DNA of 64,000 nt from Bacteroidota bacterium (GCA_018268135.1 JAFDXD010000120.1:81459-145458), one strand, 5' to 3'; shown: positions 9,542-18,747, counted from the first letter of the stretch. Numbers and translations are program-made. Notes: a model not told the origin generated them from the sequence alone.

Positions 9542-10168
9542 ATGAGGCGCACAGAAAAATATTTTCATATACTGGAGAAGGCAGAAGATTTATTTGCTGA
9601 GAGGGGCTTTGACGGCGCTACAGTAAGAGATATTGCCGATTCGGCAGGGGTAAATCTTGCTATGATTTCGTATTATTTTGGCTCTAAAGAAAAACTAATG
9701 GAGAGTTTATTTAAAGAGCGAATGATATTAATGAAGCTTAAAGTAGAAGCACTCATTGAAAACAAAACGATAACACCTGTACAAAGAATAGAAATACTGA
9801 TAGACAATTACATTGAAAAGGTAATTGATAAACAACCTTTTTATAAAATAATGCTTTGTGAGCAGGTGATTAATAAAAATACGATTGTATTGAAGCTGAT
9901 AAAAGAATTGAAATTGAGTTATGCCCGTATGCTTTCGGTACTAATTTCGGAAGGACAAAAGCAAAAAATTTTTAAAAAGAATATTGATATCATGCTACTA
10001 ACCAATACCATGTCTGGCACGGCTACACAGCTTATCATCAATAAAGAATACTATAAAGAATTTAATAATTATACTAAAATACCGGAAACTGAATTTGACA
10101 ACATACTAATGACAAAATTAAGAGCGCATCTAAAATTTGTATTTAAAGCAATATTAGGATATGAATAA
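9542..10168 (+). CDS. TetR/AcrR family transcriptional regulator of the efflux operon
   Basis: 208 residues. N-terminal helix-turn-helix of the TetR type: ILEKAEDLFAERGFDGATVR, then DIADSAGVNLAMISYYFGSK, followed by a helical ligand-binding domain with no strong sequence signature. Start set at ATG 9542 (MRRTEKYFHIL); a longer reading from a TTG at 9461 would run through the promoter and operator. The stop overlaps the start of the TolC gene by 8 nt, so repressor and pump are translated together. Expected to repress its own operon and release upon binding a pump substrate; both points are inference from family and layout. Confidence 0.92.
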   Translation: MRRTEKYFHILEKAEDLFAERGFDGATVRDIADSAGVNLAMISYYFGSKEKLMESLFKERMILMKLKVEALIENKTITPVQRIEILIDNYIEKVIDKQPFYKIMLCEQVINKNTIVLKLIKELKLSYARMLSVLISEGQKQKIFKKNIDIMLLTNTMSGTATQLIINKEYYKEFNNYTKIPETEFDNILMTKLRAHLKFVFKAILGYE

Positions 10169-11507
10169 ACAATTAAAAATAACTTCAACACTTTTTATTA
10201 TATGCAGTATGCTTGCCACCGCTTTGCTGGCACAGGATACAAAAACTATTAGCCTAAGAGAAGCAATAGATCTTAGCATAAAAAACAGCAAAAGCCTTAA
10301 AGCTTCTAATGCCCGGATAGATGAGGCTACAGCCATTGTAAAAGAAGCTTACAATAATCAATTACCCGATTTTAAAGTAAGCGGAAGCTATATCCGGTTA
10401 AGCAATGCCGATGTATCTCTTAAATTGGGAAAAGATACTAGTGGAGGCGGAAATGGTGGCGGAAGTGGAAGCAAAGGCGGCGTCCCAAAAATTAATTCAG
10501 CCGTATATGGTATGGCAAACTTATCACTGCCCTTGTATGCCGGCGGAAGAATAAAATATGGAATTGAATCAGCAAAATACCTGGCGCAGGCAGCAAGCCT
10601 TGATGCAGACAATGACAAAGAAGCAGTGATATACAATACTACCAGCGCTTACATCAATTTGTACAAAGCGGCTGCGGCAGTAAATATTGTAAAAGAAGAT
10701 TTGCAATCTTCTATGAGCAGGGATACCAATTTTTCTAATTTGGAAAAAAACGGATTGCTTGCACGAAATGATTTATTAAAATCACAATTACAAACTTCAA
10801 ACATTGAGCTTTCATTATTAGATGCAGAAAATAATTTAAAGATTGCAAATATTAACATGAACCTGATGTTGGGATTACCGGAAAACACCCTCCTGAGTAT
10901 TGATAGTAATTTTATTAACGTGGATCAGACATTAATGCCCTTTACCGATTATGAAACGGCTGCATTACAACAGAGAAAAGATGTGCAGGCATTAGCTTTA
11001 CGAAAAAAAGCATCTACTACCGGAATAAAATCAGCTAAAGCCGAGGCCTACCCTACTATTGCGCTTACTGGCGGATATATTGCGGCAAACATTCCGCACC
11101 TTTTAACGGTAACCAATGCGGTAAATATTGGAGTGGGAGTATCTTATAATATTGCCAACCTATGGAAAACAAATACCAAATTATTGCAAGCAAAAGCCAG
11201 GGCAACAGAAATTGATGCCAATGAAGAATTATTGAATGATGCAGTAAAAATGCAGGTAAACAAAGACTATCAATCTTACTTATTGAGCCAAAAGAAAATA
11301 GATGTGTATGAAAAAGCAATAGAACAGGCTAAAGAAAATTACCGCATTACAAAAAATAAATACAACAATAGCCTGGTTACCATTACCGACCTGCTTGATG
11401 CTGATGTAGCATTATTGCAAGCAACATTAAACAGCCGTTTTGCAAAGGCAGATGCAGTACTTGCATACAATAAATTACTGCAAACTGCAGGATTATTATC
11501 AAAATAA
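10161..11507 (+). CDS. TolC family outer-membrane efflux protein
   Basis: 448 residues with a signal peptide ending in LLAQ|DT-like context (Gln near the mature N-terminus). Two OEP repeats of long alpha-helices, with ISLREAIDLSIKNSKSLKAS at the N-terminus and the second repeat beginning around DYETAALQQRKDVQALAL. A Gly/Ser-rich insertion (TSGGGNGGGSGSKGG, about residues 93-107) sits in the first beta-hairpin region and is probably a surface loop. Forms the outer-membrane duct of a tripartite pump with the following HlyD-like and MFS genes; overlaps tetR by 8 nt. Confidence 0.93.
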   Translation: MNKQLKITSTLFIICSMLATALLAQDTKTISLREAIDLSIKNSKSLKASNARIDEATAIVKEAYNNQLPDFKVSGSYIRLSNADVSLKLGKDTSGGGNGGGSGSKGGVPKINSAVYGMANLSLPLYAGGRIKYGIESAKYLAQAASLDADNDKEAVIYNTTSAYINLYKAAAAVNIVKEDLQSSMSRDTNFSNLEKNGLLARNDLLKSQLQTSNIELSLLDAENNLKIANINMNLMLGLPENTLLSIDSNFINVDQTLMPFTDYETAALQQRKDVQALALRKKASTTGIKSAKAEAYPTIALTGGYIAANIPHLLTVTNAVNIGVGVSYNIANLWKTNTKLLQAKARATEIDANEELLNDAVKMQVNKDYQSYLLSQKKIDVYEKAIEQAKENYRITKNKYNNSLVTITDLLDADVALLQATLNSRFAKADAVLAYNKLLQTAGLLSK

Positions 11508-11540
11508 AAAAAAAGAATAAAAGATAAACAACGTTTTTTT

Positions 11541-12656
11541 ATGGCAACAAATACCAACACAACAGACCAAAGCGCTACCGCTGCTCCGCAAAAAAGAAGT
11601 AAAGTTTTTATCATCATTTTGGCTTTACTGGTAATAGGAGGCGGCTGGTTTGGAATTTCAAAATACACGTATGCCCAGCATCATGAGGATACAGATGATG
11701 CACAGGTAGAAGCAAACATCAGCCCTGTCATTTCAAAAATATCAGGCTATGTAACCAAAGTGTATGTAAGCGATAACCAATTTGTACATAAAGGCGACAC
11801 CCTGATGACCCTTGATAACAGGGACTTTAAAATTGTATTGGCGCAAGCAGAAGCCGCTTTGGGAACAGCAAAAAGCAACTTACAGGCAGCACAGGCAAGC
11901 AGCAATGCAGCCAGCAAAAACATTAGCACAACTAATGCAGCTATTTCTACAGCCAATGCACAAATAGAAACTGCTAAGGTAAATGTATGGCGTACTACAC
12001 AAGATTATCAACGGTATGAAAATCTGGTAAAAGACCACTCTATTACCCAGCAACAATATGAGCAGGCGCTGGCTGCAAAGCAACTTGCAGAAAAACAATT
12101 GCAGGTACTGATAGACCAAAAGAATCAGGCATCGGTACAAACCGGCGTAGTAACCTCACAAAGTAATGCTACCGCACAACAAATAGGGGTAGCCTCTTCT
12201 TTAATAAAGCAAAGAGAAGTAGATGTAGAAAATGCCAAATTAAATTTATCCTACACTGTAATTACAGCCCCTGAGTCAGGCATTGTATCAAAAGTACCCA
12301 TACAGGAAGGACAGTTTTTGCAGGCAGGGCAATCTACCTTTAGCATTGTACTAAACGATGATAAATGGGTAGTAGCAAATTTTAAAGAAACTCAATACAA
12401 TAAAATGCAGGTAGGGCAAAAAGTAATTATACATGCAGATGCTTTTCCAAAACATGAATTTGAAGCAGTACTGTCTTCTTTTGCACCTGCCACCGGCAAC
12501 AAGTTTGCATTATTACCGGCAGACAATGCCAGCGGTAATTTTGTAAAAGTAGTACAAAGGCTGCCTGTAAAAATAGAATTTGTAAACAAGGCCGATACAC
12601 TTGTAAAAAGGCTAAGGCCGGGTATGAATGTAGATGTAGATGTACACCTGGATTAA
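11541..12656 (+). CDS. emrA: HlyD/EmrA family periplasmic adaptor
   Basis: 371 residues. One N-terminal membrane anchor at about 21-41 (VFIIILALLVIGGGWFGISK), split barrel-sandwich (lipoyl-like) halves around IRSPVIS-type strand ISPVISKISGYVTKVYV and VITAPESGIVSKVPIQEG, and between them a Gln/Ala/Lys-rich coiled coil (about 95-235). Links the MFS pump to the TolC duct. Lies 33 nt after tolC and 43 nt before the MFS gene on the same strand. The gene symbol reflects family type, not proven orthology. Confidence 0.92.
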   Translation: MATNTNTTDQSATAAPQKRSKVFIIILALLVIGGGWFGISKYTYAQHHEDTDDAQVEANISPVISKISGYVTKVYVSDNQFVHKGDTLMTLDNRDFKIVLAQAEAALGTAKSNLQAAQASSNAASKNISTTNAAISTANAQIETAKVNVWRTTQDYQRYENLVKDHSITQQQYEQALAAKQLAEKQLQVLIDQKNQASVQTGVVTSQSNATAQQIGVASSLIKQREVDVENAKLNLSYTVITAPESGIVSKVPIQEGQFLQAGQSTFSIVLNDDKWVVANFKETQYNKMQVGQKVIIHADAFPKHEFEAVLSSFAPATGNKFALLPADNASGNFVKVVQRLPVKIEFVNKADTLVKRLRPGMNVDVDVHLD

Positions 12657-12699
12657 ACCCCACTAAATAATACATCAATTTGACTTTAATAAACTAAGC

Positions 12700-14283
12700 A
12701 TGGTATTGCAGGAATCTTTGGTAGAATATGGAGGCAGAAGAGTAATCATCACTATTACGGCTATTTTATGTGCCTTGCTCGAAATAGTGGATACTACAAT
12801 TGTAAACGTTGCGCTAAATGATATGAGAGGCAACCTTGGCGCCACTCTTACAGAAGTAGGATGGGTAATTACAGCCTACGCCATAGGCAATGTAATTATT
12901 GTACCTATGACGAGTTGGCTATCGCAACAATTTGGCAGGCGAAATTATTTTGCCGCTTCTATCATCCTTTTTACTGTGTGTTCTTTTTTATGTGGAAATG
13001 CTAATGGAATAGTAGAGCTTGTAATTTTTAGATTTCTACAAGGTATTGGTGGTGGTGCATTGCTGGTAACTTCTCAAACAATTATTACCGAATCTTACCC
13101 GATAGAAAAAAGAGGAATGGCCCAGGCCATTTACGGGCTTGGTGTAATTATTGGCCCTACTCTTGGCCCACCATTAGGCGGGTATATTGTAGATCATTTT
13201 CAATGGCCCTATATTTTTTATATTAATATCCCCATTGGAACTATTGCAACATTGCTAACCTTGCAGTTTGTACGCAGCCCAAAGTTTGCCGAAAAAAAAG
13301 CACTCAACGAAGTAGATTTTCTTGGTATAGGTTTATTGGCGATAACAGTTGGCTCTTTACAATACGTATTAGAGCGTGGGCAGGAAGACGACTGGTTCAA
13401 TAGTAAAACAATTATTTTTCTAATTATTACATCTATATTAGGCTTGTTCTTTTTTATTTGGCGAGAGCTTAGATATAAAAGCCCCATTGTAGAACTTAGG
13501 GTTTTAAAAAACGGGAATTTACGGATAGGCACCATCATGTCATTTATTTTAGGATTTGGCTTGTATGGCTCTACCTTTATAATACCACTTTATACTCAAA
13601 GCACACTCGGCTGGACAGCGCAACAATCAGGCATGCTGATGATACCATCTGCACTTACTACAGCTTTTATGATGCCCATTATTGGCAACCTGTTACAAAA
13701 AGGTGTAAAACAACAATACCTTGTAGCATTAGGCCTGTTGATATTTTTTATTTACAGTTTTTATGCATACAATATTTTATCTGCTGATACAGGTGCAGAT
13801 GCATTCTTTTGGCCACTAATAATAAGAGGAATGGGGTTAGGTTTATTATTTATACCCATAACTACCTTAGCGCTCTCAACACTTAAAGGGCAGGAAATAG
13901 GCCAGGGTGCAGCATTTACAGGCATGATGAGGCAGTTAGGCGGATCATTTGGCGTGGCAGCCATTACTACTTTTATTTCAAGAGAAAATATGAAATACCG
14001 TAGTAACCTGGTAAACAAACTTGATGTAAACGATTTGATGGTACAACAAAGAATAAGTGGTATGCAACATGGCTTTATTGCCAAAGGAATGACGCCCGAT
14101 GTAGCGCTAAATGCAGCACACAAAGCACTGGATTTTTCCATTTCAAAACAAGCTGCTGTACTTTCTTATATGGATGTATTTCTATACCTCGGTGTAATGT
14201 TTATTATATGTATTCCTTTTATTTTATTTGTAAAGCAAAGGAAAGATAAAAGTAAAATTGACCTGTCAGAAGCAATGCATTAA
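12700..14283 (+). CDS. emrB: MFS multidrug exporter, DHA2 (EmrB/QacA) family
   Basis: 527 residues, 14 predicted membrane segments. Seen: LEIVDTTIVNVALNDM in the first segment (DHA2 motif D1), motif A QQFGRRNYF, motif C GLGVIIGPTLGPPLGGY, typical of drug:proton antiporters. Last gene of the tetR-tolC-emrA-emrB-like operon; ends 11 nt from the convergent DUF4251 gene. Substrate class (hydrophobic drugs, uncouplers) is inferred from family. Confidence 0.93.
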   Translation: MVLQESLVEYGGRRVIITITAILCALLEIVDTTIVNVALNDMRGNLGATLTEVGWVITAYAIGNVIIVPMTSWLSQQFGRRNYFAASIILFTVCSFLCGNANGIVELVIFRFLQGIGGGALLVTSQTIITESYPIEKRGMAQAIYGLGVIIGPTLGPPLGGYIVDHFQWPYIFYINIPIGTIATLLTLQFVRSPKFAEKKALNEVDFLGIGLLAITVGSLQYVLERGQEDDWFNSKTIIFLIITSILGLFFFIWRELRYKSPIVELRVLKNGNLRIGTIMSFILGFGLYGSTFIIPLYTQSTLGWTAQQSGMLMIPSALTTAFMMPIIGNLLQKGVKQQYLVALGLLIFFIYSFYAYNILSADTGADAFFWPLIIRGMGLGLLFIPITTLALSTLKGQEIGQGAAFTGMMRQLGGSFGVAAITTFISRENMKYRSNLVNKLDVNDLMVQQRISGMQHGFIAKGMTPDVALNAAHKALDFSISKQAAVLSYMDVFLYLGVMFIICIPFILFVKQRKDKSKIDLSEAMH

Positions 14284-14294
14284 CAGAAAAGAAA

Positions 14295-14792
14295 TTACTT
14301 TTTAATTTCTGTAATATAGCCACCGTAAGATATTGGTTGCCGCCCGTTGCTTACAATAAAAAGGTTTGCTTTTTTATTGGGAAACACAATAAGGGATAAT
14401 TTGTAGGCATCAATATTGCCTTTTATGTTTATCTCAATATTTTTTCTTCCTTTTTTTCCATTCGTTACAGCATAAGTAAAATCTGTAGCTTCAAACTTTA
14501 TACCCCCATCTCCATTTACAATTGCCAACCCAGGGTTAGTAACCCTTCCAAAGTATGGGAGATAAGTAGAAATAGTGTCGGGCAATACTTTAAGATCATA
14601 CTCTGAAGTCAGGTAGCGAATTTTTCCCGACATTGGCGTTACATCAGTAGCTACAAACAGAAAAGATTTATTATCAACCATGCTGTTTATAGAAGAGGAA
14701 TCAGCTTCCACATTCTTGGCTTGTGCCCTAAGTACTGTTACATTTATAATAAGAAGAAAAAACAAGACGCAGGGTTTCATCATATTTTTCAT
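14295..14792 (-). CDS. Secreted DUF4251 protein
   Basis: 165 residues: signal peptide (KPCVLFFLLIINVTVLRAQ, cleavage before or at Gln) and one DUF4251 domain (NKSFLFVATDVTPMSGKIRY ... ISTYLPYFGRV, then VTNGKKGRKNIEINIKGN and GYITEIKK). The family is restricted to Bacteroidota and has no known function. The upstream region (14793-15027) contains a consensus DnaA box at 14907. Confidence 0.85.
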   Translation of the reverse strand: MKNMMKPCVLFFLLIINVTVLRAQAKNVEADSSSINSMVDNKSFLFVATDVTPMSGKIRYLTSEYDLKVLPDTISTYLPYFGRVTNPGLAIVNGDGGIKFEATDFTYAVTNGKKGRKNIEINIKGNIDAYKLSLIVFPNKKANLFIVSNGRQPISYGGYITEIKK

Positions 14793-14906
14793 ACAATTTT
14801 TTTATTGTAACGGCATAAACTATACCGAATAATTAATTTGGTAAATTATTTTAAGAAAACATTTCATTAAATATTGGTAGCCTACCAAAATAATATAAAG
14901 GACAGG

Positions 14907-14915
14907 TTATCCACA
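14907..14915 (+). other. Consensus DnaA box sequence
   Basis: TTATCCACA matches the canonical DnaA 9-mer exactly; 8 nt beyond the TTATCC core lies GGATAA, giving an inverted TTATCC / GGATAA arrangement. It is alone in a 235-bp intergenic gap and no dnaA, dnaN or AT-rich unwinding element with repeated boxes is present, so it is not an origin on this evidence and may be chance. Confidence 0.35.
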
Positions 14916-15027
14916 TATATGGGATAAATGCATTTATTACCTAAATGGAGTATTGTTAATGAATAGAAACTGCTGTTAATTTGTTCTATCAAATAATATT
15001 TGTTGTATTTTTTAAATTATTCGAACC

Positions 15028-15372
15028 ATGAATTTAGATACCCTAAACAAAATTGAATTTTCGGATGCAGACCTTGAAAAAATGGATACTGCACTTGAAA
15101 TGCTTGAAGAAATTTTTGCTGGAAAAGTAATACATATTAAAACCCAAACAAGCAATAGTAATGAAAGCAAGCCTCTTGCTGTACATACTGATGATTTGGA
15201 ACAAATTGAATCTGCACCTGCATTTATCAATATGCCTCAATGGATAAAAGATGAAAAAGTAAGGGACACACTTGGCCCTCGTGCTACCAGGCTTGAAAAT
15301 ATTGCAGAAAAAATCATCAATACCAACAGGGCTATTTTAAAACGTTGCTGGTCTTCTTCCACTAAATATTAG
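15028..15372 (+). CDS. Hypothetical protein
   Basis: 114 residues, no recognised family. Mixed charge, predicted helical: an acidic N-terminal helix (FSDADLEKMDTALEMLEEIF), a Ser/Thr/Asn linker, then MPQWIKDEKVRDTLGPRATR and a helical C-terminus. No signal peptide or membrane segment. Followed after 37 nt by the DinB-like gene, which has its own -7 element. Codon use looks like its neighbours, so I take it as a genuine cytosolic protein. Confidence 0.65.
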   Translation: MNLDTLNKIEFSDADLEKMDTALEMLEEIFAGKVIHIKTQTSNSNESKPLAVHTDDLEQIESAPAFINMPQWIKDEKVRDTLGPRATRLENIAEKIINTNRAILKRCWSSSTKY

Positions 15373-15388
15373 TTTAGCTTTTACCAGT

Positions 15389-15396
15389 TATATTTG
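15389..15396 (+). promoter_or_regulatory. -7 element before the DinB-like gene
   Basis: TATATTTG fits TAnnTTTG and lies 14 nt before the ATG at 15410. No TTG at the expected -33 position. Confidence 0.5.
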
Positions 15397-15409
15397 CATA
15401 AAAATAATT

Positions 15410-15868
15410 ATGCAAAATATAATTGAGAATATAAAACTTACCAGGCAATGGCTTTTAGAATCTATTAAAGAATTAACTCCACAACAGTTAAACCATATCC
15501 CTTCGGGTTTTAATAATAATATCATCTGGAATTTAGCTCATTTAATATCTGCTCAGCAGGGTTTATGCTATGCAAGAGCCGGCCAGCCATTGATTATTGA
15601 TGAATATTTATTTACAAATTACAAAACCGGCTCCAAGCCGGAAGCTAATGTAGAAGGAGCAGAGATAGAAAAAATAAAATCATTAATGATTAGTACGCTC
15701 TTAAAATTAGAAGAAGATTACCACAATAATATTTTTAATAATTATGCTCCTTTTAAAACAAGGTACCAGGTAGAAATAAAAAATATAGATGAAGCCATTT
15801 CATTTATTCAGTTTCATGAAGGGCTGCATATAGGAGCCATAGCCGCATTAAAAAAATTGGTAGCCTAA
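15410..15868 (+). CDS. DinB family protein
   Basis: 152 residues, DinB/YfiT-like four-helix bundle. The three metal-ligand histidines are visible: IWNLAHLISAQQ (one) and FHEGLHIGAI (two). Members are divalent-metal proteins, some of them thiol transferases using bacillithiol or similar; the substrate here is unknown. The stop is 1 nt from the end of the convergent Mur-ligase gene, leaving no space for a terminator. Confidence 0.85.
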   Translation: MQNIIENIKLTRQWLLESIKELTPQQLNHIPSGFNNNIIWNLAHLISAQQGLCYARAGQPLIIDEYLFTNYKTGSKPEANVEGAEIEKIKSLMISTLLKLEEDYHNNIFNNYAPFKTRYQVEIKNIDEAISFIQFHEGLHIGAIAALKKLVA

Positions 15869-15869
15869 T

Positions 15870-17243
15870 CTAAAGCTGTTCCCAAATATTTTTACTATAC
15901 TGCTCAAGCCCAGGGTCTCTTGCCCCCATTAATAATAACACACAATGTTGTGTAAAATGTGGCCTTACATTCTGCAAAAAATTATTTCTATCGGGTACAA
16001 AAAAAGCATTTTTTCCTTGAGCCTTTATGCCTTCAATAAGATCATTGGCAGAAATATCTTTTACAGCAGTGCCCCCGGCATAAAAGATTTCGCTCATCCA
16101 AATTTCGTCTTCAGGCCTCAATACTGCAGCTATTTCTTTGATGAAATCATTTTTTAAAAAACGGGTAGGCCCATAACCATGAGGCTGAAACCAGGCAATT
16201 ACTTTAGGGGCAAGCGCCTGACAGGCAGCAATAGAGGCGGCACATTTTGCAGGGTTATGTGCATAATCATCAATTACACACACACCTTTTTTTTCGCCAA
16301 GTACCTGATGCCTGCGATAAATACCTTCATAATTTTTTAGAGCCTCAGCAGCAGTGGAAAGGGGTACACCTATTTGAGCTGCTACAGTAGCCGCTGCAAG
16401 GGCATTTTCCATATTGTGCCTACCAACTGTATTTAAGTGAAAGCCTACTTCATTTATGAAAAACTGAATAGCAAATCCGTTTTGCAAAAAACCTGAAGCT
16501 TTAAAACCTGCATCAGTATTGTATGAAAAATCATTCTGAATATTTCGGGATAGTTTTTTAGATAAATTATTAGACTGATTTACTACAAATAAACCTTTAG
16601 TGTTATTTCTAAAAATTTCAAACAGATGCATCAATTCATCTATCTCCTGATGGTCTTTATCAATATTTAAAAGCAGCCCAACTTCGGGATGATATTGCAC
16701 TATAGAGCCATCGCTTTCGTCGGCTTCTATTACAAGCCACTCCCCTGCCCCGGCTTCCGCATTACCTATTTTACCTTTTTTAATAATGCTAATAAGTCCG
16801 GCACCGCTAATGATGCCGGGCGCTAAGCCAGCATATTTTAAAATATCAAAAAGCATGGCACTGGTAGTACTTTTGCCTGAAGTGCCCGCAACTGCAATTG
16901 TTTTTTTACTATTAGCAATCAATGCCAGTAGCTCACTACGTTTTATAATAGGAATATTTAATTGCTTAGCCTTTTGCACTTCTGGCACTGTATCTTCTAC
17001 AGCAGTAGATACTACTACCAATTGCAAACCAGGCTTAACACCTGAGCCATCCTGCATATAACATTGTATGCCTTCTGCTTCTAATTTTTGCTTTGTGTCA
17101 TTTACTGCTGAGGGTATAAAATAACGATCGCTACCACTCACATTTTTACCAATACCGGCAAGATATTGAGCCAATGCACTCATACCTGTACCGGCTATAC
17201 CAATAAAAAATACATTTTCAAACTCCTCTACAGATGTAATCAT
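15870..17243 (-). CDS. Mur ligase family protein, MurC/Mpl-like
   Basis: 457 residues with the three Mur-ligase domains: N-terminal Rossmann (NVFFIGIAGTGMSALAQYLA), central ATP-binding with P-loop AVAGTSGKSTTSAM near residue 118, EADESDGSIVQYHP and NIDKDHQEID, and C-terminal domain from YEGIYRRHQVLG and IDDYAHNPAKCAAS. These fit UDP-N-acetylmuramate:L-alanine ligase or the recycling ligase Mpl. It is not in a division/cell-wall cluster, and the P-loop is GTSGKST instead of the usual GTHGKTT, so a paralogue with altered acceptor is possible. Its ATG overlaps the stop of the upstream GH47 gene by 4 nt (coupled translation). Confidence 0.85.
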   Translation of the reverse strand: MITSVEEFENVFFIGIAGTGMSALAQYLAGIGKNVSGSDRYFIPSAVNDTKQKLEAEGIQCYMQDGSGVKPGLQLVVVSTAVEDTVPEVQKAKQLNIPIIKRSELLALIANSKKTIAVAGTSGKSTTSAMLFDILKYAGLAPGIISGAGLISIIKKGKIGNAEAGAGEWLVIEADESDGSIVQYHPEVGLLLNIDKDHQEIDELMHLFEIFRNNTKGLFVVNQSNNLSKKLSRNIQNDFSYNTDAGFKASGFLQNGFAIQFFINEVGFHLNTVGRHNMENALAAATVAAQIGVPLSTAAEALKNYEGIYRRHQVLGEKKGVCVIDDYAHNPAKCAASIAACQALAPKVIAWFQPHGYGPTRFLKNDFIKEIAAVLRPEDEIWMSEIFYAGGTAVKDISANDLIEGIKAQGKNAFFVPDRNNFLQNVRPHFTQHCVLLLMGARDPGLEQYSKNIWEQL

Positions 17244-18598
17244 TTATAATTAATTTTAATCGGATGTGCTTCAGTATTTAAAACTATTTTATTTAAATCA
17301 AGCGAATGCTCGGGTGCAAATATCAGGTATGCATATTTTAAAGTTTCTCCAAAAAAGAAACTTTCCATATCATTATACTGCTCAAAGGTTTCTACATTTT
17401 TCAATGCAGCATAAGCCTCGTCTGTACGGCAATGTGTAATGATATCGGTTACCATTCTTTTGGCCATCCATAAATATTTACTTTGGTGAGTAAGGCGGTA
17501 TAAATAAAAACAACTCTCCAGATTTTCGGGACGCAATAAATAATATGGGCTTTTTATTTCGCCGGTTACAAAATTAAATTCTTCCGGCTCAATATTGTAA
17601 TGAACCCACATATAATAATTAGCTTTTTGAATAGCTTCTGCAGTTGCAATATCTCCTGAGTAAGCACACAACCCTGCATAAAATGCATCTAAAGCTCCAT
17701 ACAATGTAGCAGATGGCTTACCCGTATTCATATCTACATGTTGCAAAAAACAACCATGGTTAGTTTTATACAAAAGATATTTTTTGATAGCCGCATTATG
17801 AGTATCAAATGCCAGTTTAAAATCTTTATCGCCAAAAAGTTTCCAACATTTATAAAGATATTCGTAATACGAATCAATATAGCCGCTAATATGCGATTGG
17901 GTGCTAACCCACTCACCGGTTATTACATTAATTTGTTCTCCTACAAGGTTTCGTTTACTTCTTCTAGCATACACTTGCATGATGGCTTTTTTAGCCGTTT
18001 GATAATATAGCCGGTTGCCTGTAAGCTTTGAGAGAGTGCCAAACTCCATCATTAGTGTACCTATTTCTGCAGGGTTGTTTATAGAATCTCTCACAGCGCC
18101 GGTTTGCAAATGTACATAACGGTAAGGCATACCAGTAGGAGTGTGAAATGCAGGCAACATTCTATTGGCAAGATCTGTTGCCAGTAGCAAAAACTTTTTA
18201 TTCCCATCCCTTTCATAAGCGGTAAGCAAAGCTCCCAATTGTCTTATGGTAATTTCGAAAACCTGAATTTCATCATCACAATTAAAATTAAGATTATTTA
18301 GAATGAGCTCTTTTGCTTCATTTGCCTGCTTTGTAAGGCCCAAAATTTCAAATGTATCCCATGCATCTACAGGCGTCATTAAAAGTGAGTGATTGTACCA
18401 ATTTTTTCCGGTTTTACTCAATGGCTTTAACTCATCGTATCCATTAGCATATTTTTTATAGCCATCCCAGGCATGTATTGCTGCTTCTTTTACTATTGAC
18501 AGCATGCTATCTTTCATTGCATTAGTAAAAGGCTGCGCATGCAAAGTGCTTACTGATGCCCAGGAAACCATTAAAAATGCGATGAAAATTTTCTTCAT
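17240..18598 (-). CDS. Glycoside hydrolase family 47 (class I alpha-mannosidase), secreted
   Basis: 452 residues with a signal peptide (MKKIFIAFLMVSWASVSTLH, then AQ). Family GH47 motifs in order: YANGYDELKPLS, VDAWDTFEILGL (near 77), FEITIRQLGALLTAY (near 113), EIGTLMMEFGTLSKLTGN, IDSYYEYLYK (near 243), LLRPENLESCFYLYRLT (near 358), DMESFFFGETLKYAYLIF and NTEAHPI (near 442). The acidic residues of FEIT, IDSYYEY and RPENLES and the calcium-binding Thr of NTEAHP are kept, so it should be a calcium-dependent inverting alpha-1,2-mannosidase. GH47 is largely eukaryotic and uncommon in bacteria. Overlaps the Mur-ligase gene by 4 nt. Location is periplasmic or extracellular. Confidence 0.92.
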   Translation of the reverse strand: MKKIFIAFLMVSWASVSTLHAQPFTNAMKDSMLSIVKEAAIHAWDGYKKYANGYDELKPLSKTGKNWYNHSLLMTPVDAWDTFEILGLTKQANEAKELILNNLNFNCDDEIQVFEITIRQLGALLTAYERDGNKKFLLLATDLANRMLPAFHTPTGMPYRYVHLQTGAVRDSINNPAEIGTLMMEFGTLSKLTGNRLYYQTAKKAIMQVYARRSKRNLVGEQINVITGEWVSTQSHISGYIDSYYEYLYKCWKLFGDKDFKLAFDTHNAAIKKYLLYKTNHGCFLQHVDMNTGKPSATLYGALDAFYAGLCAYSGDIATAEAIQKANYYMWVHYNIEPEEFNFVTGEIKSPYYLLRPENLESCFYLYRLTHQSKYLWMAKRMVTDIITHCRTDEAYAALKNVETFEQYNDMESFFFGETLKYAYLIFAPEHSLDLNKIVLNTEAHPIKINYK

Positions 18599-18747
18599 AA
18601 AAACAGTTAAATTAGATTGCTAATTTAATGGATAAATTCGGTACAAAATATGCGATGGACATTTACAAAGCAGTTAAGTATTATTTAACATTTGACAACA
18701 AACCCATTTTGTAAATATCACGTACCTTAAAAATAAAATTAATAAAA

